Source: an uncultured Psychrobacter sp. (GTDB taxonomy: Bacteria > Pseudomonadota > Gammaproteobacteria > Pseudomonadales > Moraxellaceae). From it: a stretch of 64,000 nucleotides of DNA. The notes under the pieces were generated by a model that worked only from the letters and a program-made list of their open reading frames with translations, did no database searches and was not told the origin of the DNA. How positions within the stretch are numbered: position 1 is the first letter of the stretch; every line of letters begins with the position of its first letter. Location of the stretch: positions 62,001 to 126,000 of the forward strand of contig CANMUI010000004.1 in the NCBI GenBank assembly GCA_947501045.1, written 5' to 3'. The position numbers and the translations under genes are program-made. This document shows, in pieces, positions 34,388 through 43,662 of this stretch.

Positions 34388-35062
34388 TTATTTATTAAGA
34401 TGGGCTGCGGTATAAATCTCTTGATCAAGCAGATGACCCATACGGTCACGTTTGGTCGCCAAATAGTCGGCATTGATATCGTTGACGCCAACGACTGAGG
34501 GTACCCGCTCAACCACATTGATACCGTGTTCCTTCAAGTAAGCCACCTTGTCAGGATTATTAGTGATGAGTCGTACCTCATTTACGTCAACATGGGCCAG
34601 CATAGGCTTACACATATCGTAAACTCGAGCGTCAGCTGGCAACCCTAACATTAAGTTGGCATCAAGGGTATCATGGCCTTGGTCTTGCAAGGCATATGCG
34701 CGAATCTTATTAGTAAGACCAATGCCGCGCCCTTCTTGACGTAAGTATAAGATGGCGCCGCATCCCGTTTTTTGTATGGCTTGCATGGCAGAGTCGAGCT
34801 GCGGCCCGCAATCACATTTAAGAGAACCAAAGGCATCACCAGTTAGGCATTCAGAATGAATACGTACTAGTGGAATAGCATCTTGTGACGATTTTGTAGT
34901 GCTGCCATCTGTTGATGGTACCTTTTTTGCTTCTAGGGCAACTTTAGGTAAACCAACAGTAAGCATTACGTGCTCTTGACCGTCTTGGTTTTCAAACACA
35001 TGAATATCAAACTCGCCATGACGAGTTGGTAATGTAGCACTAGTGATGAATTGATATGACAT
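34388..35062 (-). CDS. ribA: GTP cyclohydrolase II
   Basis: Opens GTP in the first step of riboflavin synthesis. The zinc cysteines are Cys72, Cys83 and Cys85 (SECLTGDAFGSLKCDCG), followed by YLRQEGRGIGLTNKIRAYAL. 224 residues. I place the start at ATG 35062, which has AGGA five bases upstream and the normal family N-terminus; a TTG at 35107 adds 15 residues. There is a small insertion of about 20 polar residues before the zinc site. No FMN riboswitch is recognisable upstream. Confidence 0.94.
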   Translation of the reverse strand: MSYQFITSATLPTRHGEFDIHVFENQDGQEHVMLTVGLPKVALEAKKVPSTDGSTTKSSQDAIPLVRIHSECLTGDAFGSLKCDCGPQLDSAMQAIQKTGCGAILYLRQEGRGIGLTNKIRAYALQDQGHDTLDANLMLGLPADARVYDMCKPMLAHVDVNEVRLITNNPDKVAYLKEHGINVVERVPSVVGVNDINADYLATKRDRMGHLLDQEIYTAAHLNK

Positions 35063-35817
35063 TAATGTCCTGCAGTGGTCGATTATCGGGACGCTAAATG
35101 GCGTCAAATAAGTTAATAGCCATAGCTATATCGTGATAACTGAGTCAATAAACAAGTATAAGCCAGTATAAGTTAGTAATTACATGCTAAGCTTTGAAGT
35201 TATACTAACGGTACTACGATAATTATCTGTACTGGATTAATCGTTTATGTTGAGTTGATTATTTATTTTGGGCTAACTGTTTATTCCAGCTGCGTAGAGC
35301 AGTGCTTTTTTTAACCCACGTATCGTCGTTAGATAAAATACCGTTATTTAGTCATTATTTTATGCTATTGACCATACCTCATGATGGGGTTGGTGAGAAA
35401 AACACACAAAGTTCACAGACTACCCACGATGATTGAAGCGATTGTCTAAAAAAAATGCTATTATGCCATACTATTTTAATGGATACAGTGACAAGTGTTT
35501 GTCCTTGCATTACGATATCGTCATTTACGTACTGTCGCTCTTACCTCATTATTGTACTAACATAATAGTTGTGTTCTTGAATAAAGTGCTCATATAAGCA
35601 CAATACAGTGACATGCGCATGTTGGATCTTAATTTGTAGCCAATGGCAGGACAGTTATTGATATTTGAATATGTAATACAATATTAATGAACCACGCAAT
35701 TAATAAGCCGCAAATAGTAATAGACCGTGATTAATAGACTATGCTTAATTGGTAGGCATGATCTAACGGTACAAGTATGAACACGTTGTCAGCAGATCGG
35801 TAGGTATAGTAAGATTT
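35063..35817. other. Long divergent spacer ribA - dxs
   Basis: 755 bases, the longest gap on this side of the window. AT-rich, no supported gene, RNA or strong hairpin. I looked for TPP and FMN riboswitch cores and saw none. It must contain the promoters of both genes; a weak TTGAAG/TGCTAT pair lies near 35434-35462. Confidence 0.45.
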
Positions 35818-37890
35818 ATGCAGCAGTCATCTCATTCTTCACAGTCTCAATCAGTAGCTGTATCAAAATCTATGCTATCAGCTCCTGATACTACTGCATG
35901 TCTACCCGACTTGCAGCAGACATTTGTGCGTATTCCGCGTACTCGTCCTGATACCCCGCTACTCAACGCTATCGATGTACCATCAGATCTTAAAAAGCTT
36001 ACTAAAGATCAGCTTATAACCTTGGCTGATGAGCTGCGTCTATTTTTATTATATTCAGCAGGGCAAAGCGGTGGGCATTTCGGTGCAAATTTGGGGGTAG
36101 TTGAGCTAACTATTGCTTTGCACTATCTGTTAGATGCGCCAAACGATCAGATTGTTTGGGATGTGGGGCACCAAGCTTATGCACACAAAGCTTTGACGGG
36201 TCGCCGCGATAGACTGGGTAGTATTCGTAGCAAAGATGGTTTAACTGCTTTTCCTGAGCGCGGCGAATCTGTCTATGATACCTTTGGTGTTGGGCATTCT
36301 TCGACCTCTATTTCAGCAGGGTTAGGGATGAGTCTGGCGCTACGCTATCAAGGACGTCCGCAGACCGTTGCCTGTGTAATCGGCGATGGCGCAATGACCG
36401 GCGGTATGGCTTTTGAGGCTATGAACGACGCCGTACAACAAGACGCTGATTTACTGGTTATCTTGAACGATAACGACATGTCGATATCGTGCTCCATCGG
36501 CGGCTTCTCACGCCATTTAGCCATGCTATGGGAATCAGGTTATCAAGTCGATATTACTGATACAGGTGAGCCGGTACTGCGTCATCGTCCTAATATGCAA
36601 GCGTTCGATAGACGTAAACGGCATAAAGAACATCGTGATGTGCCCAAGATAGAAGATAATCTGTTCAAAGCGATTGGCTTTACCTATTTTGGTCCTTTTG
36701 ATGGGCACAACATCCCAGAGCTACTGCGGGTATTGGCTTTAGCCAAACAGGTACGTGGGCCTGTACTGGTGCATATTTATACGATCAAAGGTAAAGGTTT
36801 TGCACCTGCCGAAGCTGATCCTGTAGGTTACCATGCGATTAGCAAATTACCTGCCGAAGACGCGGCAATCAGCCTCTTGGCAAAGGATAAAGCAGTCGTT
36901 CAAAACCGCGTCTCTAGACTAAAGTACTCGCAAGTATTTGGACAGTTCTTATGTGATAAAGCGGCGCAGGATGACAAGCTTTTGGCGATTACGCCGGCGA
37001 TGGAGGAAGGCTCGGGCATGATTGAGTTTGCTCGTAGTTTCCCAGAGCGCTTCTTTGATGTAGCAATTGCTGAGCAGCATGCGGTTACACTGGCAGGCGG
37101 TATGGCAACGCAAGGAGTCAAACCAATCGTCGCGATCTATTCGACCTTTTTGCAGCGTGGTTATGATCAGCTGATTCACGATATTGCTCTGCAAAACCTT
37201 GATGTGACTTTTGCTATTGATCGCGCCGGTCTGGTTGGTGAAGACGGGGCTACTCATGCTGGTATTTTTGATTTTGCTTTTTTGCGCTGTGTCCCTAATA
37301 TGCTTATTGCCGCGCCCAAAGATGAGAACGAATGCTACCAGCTACTTAATACTTGCTACAACTATCAAGGTTGTACCGCGGTTCGCTATCCACGTGGTAG
37401 CGGTATCGGGGCATCTATCAGTTTGCCTGCGCAAGATTATAAAATAGGTCAAGGTGAAGTAGATGCGGTATTAGGGCCTGATAGCGCGACCAAAAAGCTT
37501 GCCTTGCTAGCCTTTGGCACTATGGTAGCAACTGCCAAGCAAGCCGCTGAATTACTTGTATCTGATAAAGATCATGCTGATTGTCAGGTGCAAGTCGTTA
37601 ATATGCGCTGGGTGAAGCCTTTAGATACGGACTTGATTGAAAGTTTAATAGTGCAAGGCGTCACGCACATCGCAACGATAGAAGAACACGTCATTATGGG
37701 CGGGGCAGGTAGTGCCGTAAACGAATATCTACTCAATACCTCGCCAGCTTTTATGAGCTGCCGTCCCACAATTCATAACATTGGCATCGCTGATAGTTTT
37801 GCAGCACATGGCTCCCAAGCTGAGCAGCTAGCGGCATGTGGCCTTGATACGCCAGGCATAGTCAAACAGATTCAGCAGCTATTGTCTTAG
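35818..37890 (+). CDS. dxs: 1-deoxy-D-xylulose-5-phosphate synthase
   Basis: Thiamin-diphosphate enzyme joining pyruvate and glyceraldehyde 3-phosphate, the first step of the MEP isoprenoid route. Characteristic segments: SGGHFGANLGVVELTIALHY, DVGHQAYAHKALTGRRD, the ThDP motif GDGAMTGGMAFEAMN ending in LNDNDMSIS, and in the second half DVAIAEQHAVTLAGGMA. 690 residues against about 620 usually; the first 45 or so are a Ser/Gln-rich extension. The nearest alternative start is Met19. Confidence 0.96.
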   Translation: MQQSSHSSQSQSVAVSKSMLSAPDTTACLPDLQQTFVRIPRTRPDTPLLNAIDVPSDLKKLTKDQLITLADELRLFLLYSAGQSGGHFGANLGVVELTIALHYLLDAPNDQIVWDVGHQAYAHKALTGRRDRLGSIRSKDGLTAFPERGESVYDTFGVGHSSTSISAGLGMSLALRYQGRPQTVACVIGDGAMTGGMAFEAMNDAVQQDADLLVILNDNDMSISCSIGGFSRHLAMLWESGYQVDITDTGEPVLRHRPNMQAFDRRKRHKEHRDVPKIEDNLFKAIGFTYFGPFDGHNIPELLRVLALAKQVRGPVLVHIYTIKGKGFAPAEADPVGYHAISKLPAEDAAISLLAKDKAVVQNRVSRLKYSQVFGQFLCDKAAQDDKLLAITPAMEEGSGMIEFARSFPERFFDVAIAEQHAVTLAGGMATQGVKPIVAIYSTFLQRGYDQLIHDIALQNLDVTFAIDRAGLVGEDGATHAGIFDFAFLRCVPNMLIAAPKDENECYQLLNTCYNYQGCTAVRYPRGSGIGASISLPAQDYKIGQGEVDAVLGPDSATKKLALLAFGTMVATAKQAAELLVSDKDHADCQVQVVNMRWVKPLDTDLIESLIVQGVTHIATIEEHVIMGGAGSAVNEYLLNTSPAFMSCRPTIHNIGIADSFAAHGSQAEQLAACGLDTPGIVKQIQQLLS

Positions 37891-38038
37891 GATGTACCCA
37901 AAAATCTATTGTTACTAGGCAACAGGGCTTCTTAAATGCTTTATTTTCAAGCTATTTTTATTTAAACTTCTGCAGCAAATTTAATCCGTTATATTCATTT
38001 ACTCTATTTTCAACTACTATTTATTAACTAGGTTATTT

Positions 38039-38866
38039 ATGGAACCCATGGTCGTCATCGCCGCACGTACTGCCGAAAAAGTTGGCAAAGAAATCCTACA
38101 TGCGCATCAAAACCGTCACAAAATTGAATTAGATATTGAGTCAAAGGGCCTTGAAGGTCTAGTAACCCGTATTGATCGTTTCAGCGAAGAGCTGACCATT
38201 GCTACACTTAAAAACAGTTACCCTGATCATTCGTTTTTGGGTGAAGAGTTTGGTATGCAGGAAGGCCGCGGCGAAGATGCTGATTGGTGCTGGATCATCG
38301 ATCCACTAGATGGCACCAAAAACTTTGTTCATGGTATACCGCAGTTCTGTGTCTCGATCGCCGTGCAGCACAAAGGGGTGACCCAGCACGGGGTGGTCTA
38401 CGATCCGGTACGTGATGAGATGTTCTCTGCCAGTCGCGGCAAAGGCGCGCGTCTAAACCAGCGCCGTATCAATGTCAGTGAACGTAAAACTCTAGAAGGC
38501 GGCCTATTTACGACCGGTCATCCACTAGAGCGCAAGCGCGGTGGTGAAGTAGTCTCTTATGCCAAAGAGCACTTTGAAAGCTTGCAAAAGGTAACAGAAG
38601 CCGGTGGTCAGGTTCGCCGTTTAGGTTCAGCAGCTCTTGATTTGTGCTACGTGGCGGCTGGTCGTTTCGATGGTTATTTTGAGATGTCTATCAAACCTTG
38701 GGATATCGCAGCAGGCGAGCTTATAGTCTCAGAGGCACGCGGAGTAGTGGTTGATCATACTGGTGCCCACAATTCTATGCAGTCAGGATCCATCTTTGCT
38801 TGTAACGTAAAACTGCTCAAACCACTGATGCAGATAGTAGTGCCTACTTGGCGCGATGTGGTGTAG
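38039..38866 (+). CDS. suhB: Inositol-1-monophosphatase family protein SuhB
   Basis: Mg-dependent phosphatase; in proteobacteria SuhB also takes part in rRNA antitermination complexes. The metal site motif is WIIDPLDGTKNFVHGIPQFC, with GEEFG before it, and the second motif PWDIAAGELIVSEARG near the C-terminus. 275 residues, the normal size. It ends at a clear terminator. dxs lies upstream but 148 bases away. Confidence 0.94.
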   Translation: MEPMVVIAARTAEKVGKEILHAHQNRHKIELDIESKGLEGLVTRIDRFSEELTIATLKNSYPDHSFLGEEFGMQEGRGEDADWCWIIDPLDGTKNFVHGIPQFCVSIAVQHKGVTQHGVVYDPVRDEMFSASRGKGARLNQRRINVSERKTLEGGLFTTGHPLERKRGGEVVSYAKEHFESLQKVTEAGGQVRRLGSAALDLCYVAAGRFDGYFEMSIKPWDIAAGELIVSEARGVVVDHTGAHNSMQSGSIFACNVKLLKPLMQIVVPTWRDVV

Positions 38867-38932
38867 CTTGGGTATTCATTAGATACTTTGAATAGTAAAG
38901 CTATAAGTCGTTAACTATAAATTATCATCAGT

Positions 38933-38971
38933 AAAAAGCTGATCGTTAACCTCTATAACGGTCAGCTTTTT
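38933..38971 (+). terminator. Terminator between suhB and the wax synthase gene
   Basis: aaaaagctgatcgtt/aacggtcagcttttt with one mismatch, A-rich left and T-rich right; it can serve both converging genes. Confidence 0.85.
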
Positions 38972-38993
38972 ATTTTATCTATATGCTATCAGT

Positions 38994-40388
38994 CTATTCA
39001 CGTAGGCCCAAGCGCTTTTCTTCAACAACAGTTTCTAATACGCCAATCTCCTCTTCTATTAGCGTCAGCATATCTTGAACATGAGGTAGCGCTTTACTAC
39101 AAGCGGTAATACAAAACTCAATTTTATCTAGATAAGTAGCAAAGGTGATGTTCATCGCCTGCCCATCTACTATAATTGAGGCCGGATAAAGGGCCTTGAG
39201 TGGCGCGCCATTCCAATATAAAGGTTTTTTGGCACCAGGCACATTGGAGATAATAAGGTTAAAGGCTTGTTTTTTGGGAAACAAACCGGTCAAGACGTTA
39301 ATGCCCTCCCAAGCATAAGCGATGGCGCTATAATTAATGACCTGCGCTTGATTCATCCGCCGAAAGCGGCGTTTGCCGCTATTCATAGTTTTATGAATCA
39401 AACTTAATCGGCGCATGGGATCATGCAGATGGGTACCCAAATTGGCCAATAAAAAAGAGACCTGATTACCATTAGAGCTATCATCACGGCGCAAAGAGAT
39501 AGGTACAAAAGCTATGAGCGGCTTACTAGGTAGAGCGTCAAGCTGCAACAAATAACGGCGCAGCGCTCCTGAGCAAACCGCTAAAATCACATCATTGGTA
39601 TTCATGTCAAGATCATCAGCGATAGTACGAAAACGTGTCATATCATAAGACTGGGCGGCTATGCGCCGTGAGGCTGATATTCGACAATTAAGCACACTCA
39701 TTGGTGCATCAAACGTACCGACATAATCCTCGTCGCCATGATGTTTGATATTATCCAGCAGTTCTGTCACCACCGGTTTAACTGTAGATAGCTGCTCTTT
39801 TATGATACGAGTAATAGAGCGGTTTTTGGGTATCAGAGCATCAACTTGGTTGCGATGGCGGGTCATCAATGACCATACAGGCAAAGTCATAGGCTCATTA
39901 GCGGATTGTGATAACGACTTTTGTACCAAGCGCATGGCTGCGATACCGTCGACTAAAGAGTGGTGGATTTTAAAATATAAAGCAAAACGCTCAGGACTGG
40001 TTTCAGTTTCAGGTGCGATACCTTCGATCACATGACACTCCCACAGAGGCATAGCGCGATCAAGTAGGCGTCCATGCTCTTTGGAGATATACATCAGTAG
40101 CTCACGCACCCGCCCAGGTCTTGGCAGAGCTACATGGCGAAAATGATGCTCGACATGAAAATCCTCATCCTTTTTCCAAAATAATAAATGCTCAAGCACT
40201 TGATTAAAAGGAAAGCTTGGCGGTACGGTGGAGGTTATCATTTGTTGTACCAGCTGATAAACAAAATCACTGTCCTCGCCTTGATCCTCTGTCGGTAGCT
40301 CAAACAAAAACAAGCCACCCACATGCATCGGCTGTTTGCGAGATTCAAGAAGTAAGAATAGTTGATCAACTGCCGTCAACAATCGCAT
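38994..40388 (-). CDS. Wax ester synthase / diacylglycerol acyltransferase (WS/DGAT)
   Basis: Esterifies fatty acyl-CoA with fatty alcohols or diacylglycerol to make storage lipid. The catalytic HHxxxDG motif is HHSLVDG at 142-148, and LTAVDQLFLLLESRKQPMHV at the N-terminus and the C-terminal NLIISNVPGAKKPLYWNGA are typical of the AtfA type. 464 residues, normal. AAAGGA stands six bases before the ATG. Such enzymes are common in Acinetobacter and Psychrobacter; others may exist elsewhere in the genome. Confidence 0.93.
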   Translation of the reverse strand: MRLLTAVDQLFLLLESRKQPMHVGGLFLFELPTEDQGEDSDFVYQLVQQMITSTVPPSFPFNQVLEHLLFWKKDEDFHVEHHFRHVALPRPGRVRELLMYISKEHGRLLDRAMPLWECHVIEGIAPETETSPERFALYFKIHHSLVDGIAAMRLVQKSLSQSANEPMTLPVWSLMTRHRNQVDALIPKNRSITRIIKEQLSTVKPVVTELLDNIKHHGDEDYVGTFDAPMSVLNCRISASRRIAAQSYDMTRFRTIADDLDMNTNDVILAVCSGALRRYLLQLDALPSKPLIAFVPISLRRDDSSNGNQVSFLLANLGTHLHDPMRRLSLIHKTMNSGKRRFRRMNQAQVINYSAIAYAWEGINVLTGLFPKKQAFNLIISNVPGAKKPLYWNGAPLKALYPASIIVDGQAMNITFATYLDKIEFCITACSKALPHVQDMLTLIEEEIGVLETVVEEKRLGLRE

Positions 40389-40634
40389 GATATATCCTTT
40401 AAAATTAATAAGCTGAGCCTAATAAGTGGCCTAATGGCACAACAATATGAACAGCGGTTGCGTTGAGTATAAAACAAAATGTTACTATTTAGAACAAAAT
40501 GTTATTATAACAAACTCATAAGTAGTTACTTACACTCTTTGCTCATTTTGATATCAGTCTATTAACTGGCATCAGTTCGTTATCAATGACTTGTTATTAA
40601 TCATCTCGTTATTCACGATTAGGTCCTCATTATA

Positions 40635-42173
40635 ATGCAATTACCATACAGTTTTGCCAAACGTCATCAGCTACTAGCTATTACTGCTATCGATCCGGCA
40701 CTACCGCCTACGCTAGTATTAACCAAGTCTACACCACTTGCAGCTATCAACGAGGCCGTCAGGTTCTTGCAGCAGCAAGGAGTGCACGGGGTGCCCAGTT
40801 ATGATAGCGTTAGTAGCGACGAGTTTGAAAAGCGTCTAAACGCCGCTTATGCTGGTAATACTGGAGAGTCGCAGCATATCGCTGCGGGTCTTGAGGATCA
40901 TCCTGATCTTGATAGTTTGGCAGATAGCGTTCCTGAAACCGAAGACTTGATGGATCAGCAAGATGATGCGCCTATTATCCGGCTGATCAATGCACTGTTG
41001 TCCGAGGCCATTCGTCTTAACGCCTCAGATATTCACATTGAAACCTTTGAGAAGCGCTTAGTGGTACGTTTTCGTGTTGATGGTCAGCTCAAAGAGATTA
41101 TCACCCCCAAACGCCAATTGGCCTCATTATTGGTCTCACGGATCAAAGTTATGGCCAAGCTTGATATCGCTGAGAAGCGCGTGCCGCAAGATGGCCGTAT
41201 TAGCCTACGCTTGGCTGGACGTGAAGTGGATGTGCGGGTATCTACGTTGCCCTCAAACTTTGGAGAGCGCGTCGTCATGCGTTTATTAGACAAGCAAGCA
41301 GGTCGCCTTAATATGACTTATCTAGGGCTACTTGATAAAGATTATAGCGAGCTTAAGCGCTTGATCCATCGCCCTCACGGTATTATCTTAGTGACAGGGC
41401 CAACGGGTTCTGGTAAAACGACCACTCTTTATGCCGCTTTAACTGATCTGAATGATCAAACGCGCAATATATTAACCGCCGAGGATCCGATCGAATTTCA
41501 GCTTGATGGTATCGGGCAGACGCAAGTGAATAATAAAGTGGACATGACTTTTGCCAAAAGCCTGCGAGCTATGCTGCGCCAAGATCCTGATGTGGTAATG
41601 GTTGGTGAGATTCGAGATATAGAAACCGCCGAGATTGCTGTACAAGCGTCGTTGACCGGACACTTGGTGTTATCAACTTTGCACACCAATACTGCCATTG
41701 GTGCGGTGACGCGTCTGCAAGATATGGGCGTAGAGCCGTTTTTATTATCATCATCGCTCATTGGTGTGGTGGCGCAGCGTCTGGTACGCACGCTTTGCTC
41801 TCACTGTCATACATGGCAAACTGCCGATAGCGAACAAGCCAAATTATTTACAGAAATTGGTATCGAGGCCAGTACGAATAGTTTAATCGATGAACCGATT
41901 AATCTGCCCAAGCCTGTGGGTTGTGACAAATGCAGTCAATCAGGTTTTAAAGGACGTACTGCCATTTATGAAGTAGTGCCTATCGATGATAATTTAAGAC
42001 GTATGATTCATAGCAACACAGCAGAGTATGAGCTAGAGGCTTACGCACGGCAAAAAACTCAATCTATTCGCGCTGATGGTTTGCGTAAAGTGATCGAAGG
42101 CAAGACGACACTAGAGGAGGTACTGCGAGTTACCAAAGAGAGCGCCATACTAGATGACGCTTTGATTGGCTAA
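40635..42173 (+). CDS. gspE: Type II secretion ATPase GspE
   Basis: Cytoplasmic motor ATPase of the type II secretion system. Walker A is GPTGSGKT at 255-262; Asp box GEIRDIETAEIAVQASLTGH and the His box STLHTNTAIGAVTRL follow. A zinc-binding tetracysteine (CSHC...CDKC) lies in the C-terminal part. The absence of a long N1 domain and the motif set fit GspE better than PilB. 512 residues. It stands alone: gspF and gspG are almost 10 kb away and no other gsp genes are near. No clear ribosome site. Confidence 0.88.
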   Translation: MQLPYSFAKRHQLLAITAIDPALPPTLVLTKSTPLAAINEAVRFLQQQGVHGVPSYDSVSSDEFEKRLNAAYAGNTGESQHIAAGLEDHPDLDSLADSVPETEDLMDQQDDAPIIRLINALLSEAIRLNASDIHIETFEKRLVVRFRVDGQLKEIITPKRQLASLLVSRIKVMAKLDIAEKRVPQDGRISLRLAGREVDVRVSTLPSNFGERVVMRLLDKQAGRLNMTYLGLLDKDYSELKRLIHRPHGIILVTGPTGSGKTTTLYAALTDLNDQTRNILTAEDPIEFQLDGIGQTQVNNKVDMTFAKSLRAMLRQDPDVVMVGEIRDIETAEIAVQASLTGHLVLSTLHTNTAIGAVTRLQDMGVEPFLLSSSLIGVVAQRLVRTLCSHCHTWQTADSEQAKLFTEIGIEASTNSLIDEPINLPKPVGCDKCSQSGFKGRTAIYEVVPIDDNLRRMIHSNTAEYELEAYARQKTQSIRADGLRKVIEGKTTLEEVLRVTKESAILDDALIG

Positions 42174-42226
42174 ATTTTATAAATAGGGTAGGGATTTAAT
42201 TAAACGTCCCTATCTTGTAAATGTGT

Positions 42227-42709
42227 CTATTTCGCTGCCGTGCATTCGATCTCAACACTAGCATTAGCGGCCAAATCTGCAACGCCAAAAGCGGAGCGCA
42301 CAGGATAAGGCTTAGCAAGCTCCGTTTTATAAACCTCGTTAAAGTCGTTAAAATCATCCATATCAGTGAGCATAGCCATGCATTTGACCAAGTCTGACTT
42401 CTGATAGCCGTACTGTAGCAGCACCCCATTAATATTATCTAGTGCTTGCTTGGTTTCAGCTTTGATACCGCCTGCGACCAGATTGCCGTCTTTAAAGCCG
42501 ATCTGACCTGACATGTATAAGGTGTCTCCAACGCGTACGGCGCTTGAGAATGGATATTCGCCGCCATCACCCAAAAATATCGGAGCAGATTTAGTTAAAG
42601 CCGCGCTGCTAGGAGCTGTTGCTGTGGCTGCACCAGCAGTGACAGCGAGTCCTAGTGAGCAGGTACCTACCAGTAAAGCTTTAGATAGGCTAGCAGTAAG
42701 TTTAGACAT
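42227..42709 (-). CDS. Exported RidA/YjgF-family protein
   Basis: RidA-type trimeric deaminase fold; the cytoplasmic family hydrolyses reactive imines. Residues 1-29 are a signal peptide (hydrophobic core LVGTCSLGLAVTAGA then ATA), followed by about 130 residues with VGDTLYMSGQIGF and PYPVRSAFGVADLA, including the conserved Arg before the C-terminus. AAGGA lies seven bases before the ATG. So this member is predicted to be periplasmic. The substrate there is unknown. It converges with gspE over 53 bases. Confidence 0.83.
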   Translation of the reverse strand: MSKLTASLSKALLVGTCSLGLAVTAGAATATAPSSAALTKSAPIFLGDGGEYPFSSAVRVGDTLYMSGQIGFKDGNLVAGGIKAETKQALDNINGVLLQYGYQKSDLVKCMAMLTDMDDFNDFNEVYKTELAKPYPVRSAFGVADLAANASVEIECTAAK

Positions 42710-42759
42710 AATGAATTCCTTATTATTAATGGTTGATTACGTGATTTTTACGTAGTTGA

Positions 42760-43467
42760 CTACTGACGATCAGGGTTTGACGTCTCAGTAGTGGGTTGAT
42801 CGTTTGCTGGAGTTGCGGCCGCTGATTTAGAGTCTCTACCTTCGCGCCGCGCCTCCAATTCAGATTTGAGTACCCAAGCCCAAGTCATCTCAACGACGAT
42901 GGGGTCACGCTCACTATCAGATTCGCGATCATCAATGACGCAAGGTATGACCATCTCACCTTTTGGCGTATTAAGAATATCTAAGCGCTGCTCATCACTC
43001 AAAGTGGCGATAGCTGCAACCTGTCCTTTTTTGAGCGGACGATAAAAATTAACCGAGTATGATTTGATCAACAGTACGCGATCAGAGGGTAGGTTTAATC
43101 CTAAAATGAACCCCGTTGCCGTCTCAGCCAATAGAGTAACAGCAACCGCATGGATAGAACCAATGTGATTTTGTACCGACTTGTTATTATTTAAGCTAAC
43201 CACTACTTTATTAGGTTCAACCATCTCATAATAGACGCCTGTGGTACCAACATACGGGACAACTTTACCAAAGGCTTTAGATAAAATAGTTGCACGCGCG
43301 CCAGCAGGCAGGTACTTAGTAATGGATAACAGTTTGGTAAACTGATTGCTTACGGGTCTAAGTGTACTACTTGGCGCTTCTGCTGTAGAAGTTGACAAGC
43401 TAGTAGGGTCGGAGGTTTGGGGCGATGATTTAAGTTTGATGGGTAGTTTTTTTAGTAATCCTGACAT
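42760..43467 (-). CDS. DUF4442 hotdog-fold thioesterase-like protein
   Basis: About 235 residues with a hotdog-fold core: the region VEPNKVVVSLNNNKSVQNHI, then GSIHAVAVTLLAETATGFIL and KSYSVNFYRPLKKGQVAAIA resembles DUF4442 acyl-CoA thioesterase-like proteins. The first 50 residues are Ser/Pro/Thr-rich, and the tail is polar. I chose ATG 43467 because AAGGA stands seven bases upstream; an earlier in-frame start at 43527 lacks one. The acyl substrate is not predictable. It is divergent from mcrB. Confidence 0.72.
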   Translation of the reverse strand: MSGLLKKLPIKLKSSPQTSDPTSLSTSTAEAPSSTLRPVSNQFTKLLSITKYLPAGARATILSKAFGKVVPYVGTTGVYYEMVEPNKVVVSLNNNKSVQNHIGSIHAVAVTLLAETATGFILGLNLPSDRVLLIKSYSVNFYRPLKKGQVAAIATLSDEQRLDILNTPKGEMVIPCVIDDRESDSERDPIVVEMTWAWVLKSELEARREGRDSKSAAATPANDQPTTETSNPDRQ

Positions 43468-43662
43468 AGAGAAATCCTTAAATTTAGCGGTATATATAAG
43501 ACTAGCGGAATAAATTCGTTTGAACAAGATGATTTGGATAACCTAAAGATGCACTGACTATGTTAACTTGACTTATATGTGATTTTGACCTATAGACGTA
43601 CGTAAATAAAACAAGACTTGTCCCTATTACGACTTATCAAAACTACAAACGCTAGGCGCATT

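Noticed and set aside
35063..35817. FMN or TPP riboswitch before ribA or dxs
   Set aside because: None of the conserved cores was found in the spacer on either strand.
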